DNA of 64,000 nt from Peptococcus niger (GTDB lineage Bacteria; Bacillota; Peptococcia; Peptococcales; Peptococcaceae), in NCBI RefSeq assembly GCF_900101835.1, contig NZ_FNAF01000007.1, forward strand, positions 17,960-81,959. Reading direction: 5' to 3'. This document shows, in pieces, positions 60,027 through 64,000 of the stretch. How positions within the stretch are numbered: the stretch's first letter is position 1; every line of letters begins with the position of its first letter. The notes beneath the pieces are model-generated. The model saw only the letters and a program-made list of their open reading frames with translations, did no database searches and was not told the origin of the DNA. The position numbers and the translations under genes are program-made.

Positions 60027-62612
60027 ATGTCAACAGCTCGTAATTCACTGAAATCATTCCTTCATAAATATCGAACACCCTTGCAAATGACTTTGGCGCT
60101 TGTGTTCATTGTTGTTATTTTTTTTGCCTTAAAAGATGAACTGCGCCAGGTGGACATGCAAGACTTGCATCGCATGGTCAACCGCCTTGATCTCATCGAC
60201 TGGATTATCCTAGTCGGCGGAGGCTTGTTGGCTTTTTCTTCTTGCGCCTTGTATGATTTGCTTTTTGCGCATTACCTTGGCCTGCCGTTGTCAAAAAAAC
60301 GGCTCTTCACCATTGGTTGGATCGCTCAAAGCTTTAACAACTTTGTGGGCTTTGCCGGGCTAACCGGTGGTGCCTTGCGCTTGAAGCTTTACACAGCAGC
60401 CGGGGCTGACGAACAGCAATCCTACCAAATGTCAACGGGTATTCTTGCGTCAACCTTGCTCGGACTCTTTATGATGGCCTTACCGGCGTCTTTTTCCTTA
60501 ATTTTACTGCATAAAACGGCCTATCTGCCGCTTTGCCTCCTCCTGTTCGCCTGCTGCCCCCTGTACTTATTTGGCGACCGGCTGCCGGTCTTGCGGCACA
60601 AAAATTCACCCCTGTCTTTTTTATCCCGCGCCATGCGGATTAAAACCTTGCTCCTGTCCGGAGCCGAATGGCTGGTGGCGGCCCTCTACTTTTCTTTTGT
60701 CCTGCATTACTTTGCACCGAATATTCCTGTCAGCCAGGGTATTTTGGTCTATACTGTTGGCACCATTATTGGGATTTTATCAATGGTTCCCGGTGGCCTC
60801 GGCACTTTCGATGCCACCGTTTTAGCCCTCTTTGCCACGCTCGGCCACAGCCCGTCTGAAGTGGTTATGGCCCTCTTAGCGGAACGGTTGATTTACACCC
60901 TATTGCCCTGGCTTATCGGCTTGCTGTGTTTGGTCCTCGAGGTTTTTACCAACCGGTTTACGCCTCATTTTCTGCTCCGTCTGAGCGATATGATCCCACG
61001 CATGCTGGCCGTGGGGATTGCCTTTTGCGGTGCCCTGCTTTTATTCTCAGCGGCCTTGCCGACGATTTTTTGGCGCATTCATATGCTAGCCCGGCTGATG
61101 CCCCTGAGCATCTTGCTCTTTTCACGAGGCGCAACGGTTCTGGTGGGCATTCTCCTGATCATTCTGGCGCGCGGCATAGATTTACGGCTGCGCCATGCCA
61201 ATACGGTAACCCTCTGGGTCCTGTGCGCCGGCATTGTGACCAGTTTAACCAAGGGGCTGGATTTTGAAGTGGCCCTGATTTTGCTCTTTTTTATGGTGGC
61301 CCTCCTGCTCTCCCGCTCCCTCTTTGACCAGCCCTCCCTACCGGTTACAAGAACCCTAATGGTTCAGCTGATTGGGGGCATACTCCTTGTCATCGGCGTT
61401 TATGCCGGCATTATTGCCGTTATGCAGTCGGTCCTCCACCGGCCGGTCCACCATCCTTTTCTACCGGAAAGCGCTTTTTGGCCGGGGGTTGCCATGTTGT
61501 TCACCCTAGCCCTAATCATCGGCTTGGCCAGCTTGTCCACCCGCCGACGGTATTTAGCCTTCACGCCGCCAAGTAAAGATGACCGGGCCCGCTTTGAAGC
61601 CCTTGTGGCCCAATACGGCGCAGGCCCCTTTGGCCACCTTTTCTATATGCAGGACACAATGGTCTTTTTCGCACAAGCTGGCACGGTTTGTATGCTCTAC
61701 CGCCCCTACAAGAACCATATTTTCGTCCTCAGCGACCCCATCGGCAAGCCGGATGATGTGGGGGATGCCATTTCAGAGCTGATTGTTTGGGCGGACGATT
61801 TGGGCATGATGGTGTCCTTTTACAACACCGGCGCCCGGTATTTGACCGATTACATCAACGAAGGCTTCCGCTTCTTAAAATTAGGCGAAAACGCCACCAT
61901 CGATTTAACTACCTTTTCCCTTTCCGGCAAGAAAAATCGCGGCCTGCGCCATACCCGTGCCGTTATGGAAAAAGAAGGCTATTACCTGCGGCGGGCTGAG
62001 CCGCCACACAGCCTGGAACAATTTGCCGTTTGGCAGCGCATTTCCGATGAATGGCTCGGCAAGCGGCATGAATTGCGCTTTTCCATCGGCAGCTTTGACC
62101 GGGACTACTTACAGCAAGGCGCCGTTTTTGAACTTTGTGACAGCAAGGGGCGCGTTCAAGCCTTTGCCACGGAAGTGCCGGACTTTGGCAACGACACCCT
62201 TTCCATCGACTTAATGCGCTACGGCAGTCATGCCGCCGATGGCGTGATGGATATGCTCTTCATCGCCTTATTTGAATGGGCCCAAGAGGCCGGCTACCGT
62301 TACTTTGATCTTGGCAGCTCCCCCTTGGCCAATGTCGGCACCGGACATTACTCACCGAACCGTGATAAATTGATTCGTACCGCCTACCAGTTTAGCTCGA
62401 GCATTTATTCCTTTAGCGGCTTACACCGGTACAAGAATAAATTTCATCCAAATTGGACACCAGTCTTCCTCGTCTATCCGGACAGCTCTCAACTGGCCAA
62501 TATTCTCTTGTCTCTGGTACTCCTAATCAATTACAGCGCCACCGATGATGCCGACAGCCGCTTCCATTCTCGCGCCCTGGGCGCTGCTCCAGCAGACCCC
62601 TACGCCGAATAA
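60027..62612 (+). CDS. mprF: Bifunctional phosphatidylglycerol lysyltransferase/flippase
   Basis: 861 residues. The first ~500 are about 14 membrane helices of the flippase (GFAGLTGGALRLKLYTAAG and SMVPGGLGTFDATVLALFA are family signatures). From ~505 a cytosolic DUF2156 aminoacyl-transferase domain uses Lys-tRNA to modify phosphatidylglycerol (YGAGPFGHLFYMQDT, KPDDVGDAISELIVWADDLGM, FDLGSSPLANVGTGHYSPNRDKLIRT). It lowers surface charge and gives resistance to cationic peptides. GAGAGGAG precedes the ATG. Aminoacyl specificity, lysine or alanine, is not certain. Confidence 0.95.
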   Translation: MSTARNSLKSFLHKYRTPLQMTLALVFIVVIFFALKDELRQVDMQDLHRMVNRLDLIDWIILVGGGLLAFSSCALYDLLFAHYLGLPLSKKRLFTIGWIAQSFNNFVGFAGLTGGALRLKLYTAAGADEQQSYQMSTGILASTLLGLFMMALPASFSLILLHKTAYLPLCLLLFACCPLYLFGDRLPVLRHKNSPLSFLSRAMRIKTLLLSGAEWLVAALYFSFVLHYFAPNIPVSQGILVYTVGTIIGILSMVPGGLGTFDATVLALFATLGHSPSEVVMALLAERLIYTLLPWLIGLLCLVLEVFTNRFTPHFLLRLSDMIPRMLAVGIAFCGALLLFSAALPTIFWRIHMLARLMPLSILLFSRGATVLVGILLIILARGIDLRLRHANTVTLWVLCAGIVTSLTKGLDFEVALILLFFMVALLLSRSLFDQPSLPVTRTLMVQLIGGILLVIGVYAGIIAVMQSVLHRPVHHPFLPESAFWPGVAMLFTLALIIGLASLSTRRRYLAFTPPSKDDRARFEALVAQYGAGPFGHLFYMQDTMVFFAQAGTVCMLYRPYKNHIFVLSDPIGKPDDVGDAISELIVWADDLGMMVSFYNTGARYLTDYINEGFRFLKLGENATIDLTTFSLSGKKNRGLRHTRAVMEKEGYYLRRAEPPHSLEQFAVWQRISDEWLGKRHELRFSIGSFDRDYLQQGAVFELCDSKGRVQAFATEVPDFGNDTLSIDLMRYGSHAADGVMDMLFIALFEWAQEAGYRYFDLGSSPLANVGTGHYSPNRDKLIRTAYQFSSSIYSFSGLHRYKNKFHPNWTPVFLVYPDSSQLANILLSLVLLINYSATDDADSRFHSRALGAAPADPYAE

Positions 62613-62620
62613 ATAAAATA

Positions 62621-62664
62621 AGCGTTCCGCCCACCCTTTAATCGGATGCGGAACGCTTATTTTT
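62621..62664 (+). terminator. Terminator of mprF
   Basis: AGCGTTCCGC pairs with GCGGAACGCT and TTATTTTT follows. Confidence 0.85.
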
Positions 62665-62934
62665 ATGGCTTAAATTTGCAATCTGAGGGTCAGAAAGATA
62701 CTTGCTTTTTATCAGTTTTTTTGCTTTTATGGCAATGTGCCAGGTCTTGCCGGATGATATGGGTAAAGATGGGAGTGAAAATGTCTGTGCCTTGGAAGCG
62801 TCTTTTGCTTGTCAACTTTATGTAGCATGGCAATCTGCCTCAGCCTGAGGAATAGCCCTCATCTATTTCGAATATTCTCCGAAAATATATCAATTTTCTA
62901 TAAAAAAGGAGCGCATTTTGACATCTGTCGTGTG
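62665..62934. other. Non-coding stretch between mprF and the XRE gene
   Basis: 270 bases with no open frame having a plausible start signal, no tRNA and no recognised regulatory RNA. Confidence 0.5.
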
Positions 62935-63135
62935 TTAATCATCTAAAACTTCAAAAACATCTTCAATAGTTACGCCAAACTCTTTGGCTATATTCCAAGC
63001 AAGAACTAAAGATGGATTATATCTTCCGTTTTCTAAATTTCCTATAGTTTCTCTTCTGACGCCAACTTTTCTTGCTAAATCTTCTTGCTTCATATTATAT
63101 CTCGCCCTAAATTCTTTCATTCTATTTTTAATCAT
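62935..63135 (-). CDS. Small XRE-family helix-turn-helix regulator
   Basis: 66 residues, essentially one HTH domain: [61 protein letters not shown]. This YozG/YgzD-like class is often encoded beside small membrane proteins with DUF3796-like sequence, as here. Its start overlaps the stop of the upstream membrane gene by 8 bases, so it is translationally coupled. It probably binds the perfect inverted repeat at 63499-63539 and represses its own operon. Composition is AT-rich compared with mprF. Confidence 0.9.
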   Translation of the reverse strand: MIKNRMKEFRARYNMKQEDLARKVGVRRETIGNLENGRYNPSLVLAWNIAKEFGVTIEDVFEVLDD

Positions 63136-63484
63136 AGCTGATTCCTTTAGATTCTTTCCATTCAAAAAATACATTGGCTAAGGTGAATACAAATATGCCC
63201 ATCGAAAAACAAATTCCAAACGAGAGCTGAATACAGTTTTCGTATCCAAAAATTCTTAGAATAAATAAAAATGGAATAAGTGAAAGTGTTTGGGTAAAGA
63301 AGGCTAATGACGCTGATTTTTCCACATATTTAATAAAAGCTTCATCCGGTATAACCCAAAAATACCTTAGATAATATAAAAACCCCAAAAATCCAAGTCA
63401 ACCTTGATTCTTCGTGATCAAAGCTAATACTGAAATAAGGGCAAGCAATGATAAAAAGCCCAGCAAATTTATTCTCTTTTTCAT
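63128..63484 (-). pseudogene. DUF3796-like membrane protein gene with in-frame TGA
   Basis: One frame of 118 sense codons runs from ATG 63484 (GGAGGAG just upstream) to 63128, broken only by TGA at 63398-63400, codon 29. Sequence before it (MKKRINLLGFLSLLALISVL) and after it (LGFLGFLYYLRYFWVIPDEAF, then IKYVEKSASLAFF) joins into the pattern of DUF3796-type proteins, in which tryptophan would fit at the TGA (TGG to TGA). It may be a nonsense mutation, a sequencing error or low-level readthrough; a restart at TTG or ATG downstream could still make an 86-residue form. Four hydrophobic segments. Co-transcribed with the XRE regulator. Confidence 0.75.
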
Positions 63485-63498
63485 GTCAATTCTCCTCC

Positions 63499-63539
63499 AT
63501 GTGATATATTTTTATCTTCATAATAAAAATATATCACAT
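63499..63539. promoter_or_regulatory. Perfect 17-bp inverted repeat, likely XRE operator
   Basis: ATGTGATATATTTTTAT (63499-63515) and its exact complement (63523-63539) with a 7-base gap. It covers the -10 box of the promoter and the transcription start of the XRE operon, the position expected for an autorepressor site. Confidence 0.75.
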
Positions 63540-63556
63540 ATTTTTCTGTAATACAA
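63528..63556 (-). promoter_or_regulatory. Promoter of the membrane protein/XRE operon
   Basis: Minus-strand TTGTAT (63551-63556) and TATATT (63528-63533), 17-base spacer; the -10 is inside the operator. Confidence 0.7.
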
Positions 63557-63660
63557 GTTTTTGCTCATCTATTCACTTCCTATTGTTTAATATCTTTAAA
63601 CGTTTTCGATTTTTTGGATAAGGACTTCTACCTGAAAATAAGTCTAGTCAGGGTAACGTA

Positions 63661-63692
63661 AAAAAACGCCAGGACGAATGTCCTGACGTTTT
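63661..63692 (-). terminator. Terminator of the rRNA operon
   Basis: ACGTCAGGACATT...GTCCTGGCGT hairpin followed by TTTTTT on the minus strand, just after 5S rRNA. Confidence 0.85.
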
Positions 63693-63698
63693 CTTATG

Positions 63699-63816
63699 TA
63701 CCCGGCAATGACCTATTTTCACAGGAAAAGTCTACCTGCTATCGTCGGCGCTGAAAGGCTTAACTTCTGTGTTCGAGATGGGTACAGGTGGGGCCCTTTC
63801 GCTTATATCACCGGTG
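63699..63816 (-). rRNA. rrf: 5S ribosomal RNA
   Basis: On the minus strand the sequence includes the conserved 5S core CCATCTCGAACACAGAAGTT followed by AAGC and GCGCCGA; the ends CCGGTGAT and ATTGCCGG pair as helix I. Length about 118 bases. It follows 23S rRNA with a 68-base spacer. End positions are accurate to a few bases. Confidence 0.93.
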
Positions 63817-63884
63817 CTGAGATTTCTCTCAAAACTATACAGCAACGTCTACTACTCAATTGTCTATTTCATCTTAACTTCTTC

Positions 63885-64000
63885 GGTTAAGTCTTCGACC
63901 TATTAGTATCGGTCCGCTCAAAAGATTGCTCTTCTTACACGCCCGACCTATCTACCAGTTCGTCTCTCTGGGGTCTTATCTAGTATCCTAGTGGGATATC
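63885..64000 (-). rRNA. rrl: 23S ribosomal RNA, 3' end (partial)
   Basis: Minus-strand sequence from the window end matches the 23S 3' domain: GATATCCCAC, GATAAGACCCC, GGTAGATAGG and GGACCGATACTAATAGGTCG, then AAGACTTAAC at the 3' terminus. The rest of the gene continues beyond base 64000. Confidence 0.93.

Noticed and set aside
62729..62848. Short plus-strand frame of about 39 codons between mprF and the XRE gene
   Set aside because: No ribosome-binding site and no recognisable sequence pattern; likely chance.
1..64000. CRISPR arrays, insertion sequences, prophage or integrase genes
   Set aside because: No regularly spaced short repeats and no transposase, integrase or phage-like frames were seen; the only large repeats are the coding repeats in the SLH protein.

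Overview
The window is a chromosomal stretch of an anaerobic Gram-positive-lineage bacterium of the Firmicutes/Clostridia type. Evidence is the strong AGGAGG ribosome-binding sites, sigma-A type promoters, Rex, a flavodiiron protein, bifunctional Rel, YerC, MprF, S-layer-homology proteins, a DctP lipoprotein and a glycyl radical enzyme. Base composition is near 50% GC over most of it. A Peptococcaceae-like organism would fit, but I cannot name a genus from the sequence alone.

Layout. 1-2400 (minus): purine genes purC (cut by the window edge), purB and purE behind a ykkC-family leader, probably a PRPP riboswitch, with a strong attenuator. 2447-4076 (minus): YraN, YqeY and two CXXC-rich membrane zinc proteins; then rpmB on the plus strand. 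4809-17534 (minus): a 12.7-kb surface flavin locus with a ferric-reductase-like membrane protein, a small exported FMN protein, a 935-residue protein with six FMN-binding domains joined by coiled coils, and two SLH-anchored FMN proteins. Ten predicted covalent-FMN sites suggest an extracellular electron-transfer conduit. 17835-31481 (minus): thrC, yerC, a split chromate-type transporter, a 6S RNA behind aspS, hisS, a metallo-hydrolase, dtd, rel, and a RecJ-HIRAN-helicase fusion. 31608-39278 (minus): pyruvate carboxylase, a two-component system, radC, maf and rex. 39568-44866 (mostly plus): flavodiiron protein, ogt, tyrS, an SdpI-like protein (minus) and a disulfide-reductase-like flavoprotein. 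44961-47308 (minus): ubiE/menG, a YmdB-type phosphodiesterase, an atypical histidine-type tRNA and apt; then ychF (plus).

48650-58200 is visibly AT-richer than both flanks and looks like an acquired catabolic island. It encodes a LysR regulator, a divergent 62-residue protein, a degenerate amidohydrolase-fold protein, a glycyl-radical activase, a glycyl radical enzyme and a TRAP transporter (fused QM plus a DctP lipoprotein). Every active-site position I recall for isethionate sulfite-lyase (IslA) is present at constant spacing, so the island probably imports isethionate and cleaves it to acetaldehyde and sulfite. Downstream acetaldehyde and sulfite enzymes are not in the window.

58277-64000: ndk, a GldA-like dehydrogenase (minus), mprF, then a small XRE regulator/membrane-protein operon whose membrane gene has an in-frame TGA and whose promoter carries a perfect 17-bp inverted repeat, and finally the 3' end of an rRNA operon (23S end and 5S, minus strand). 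There is no CRISPR array, transposase or integrase in the window.
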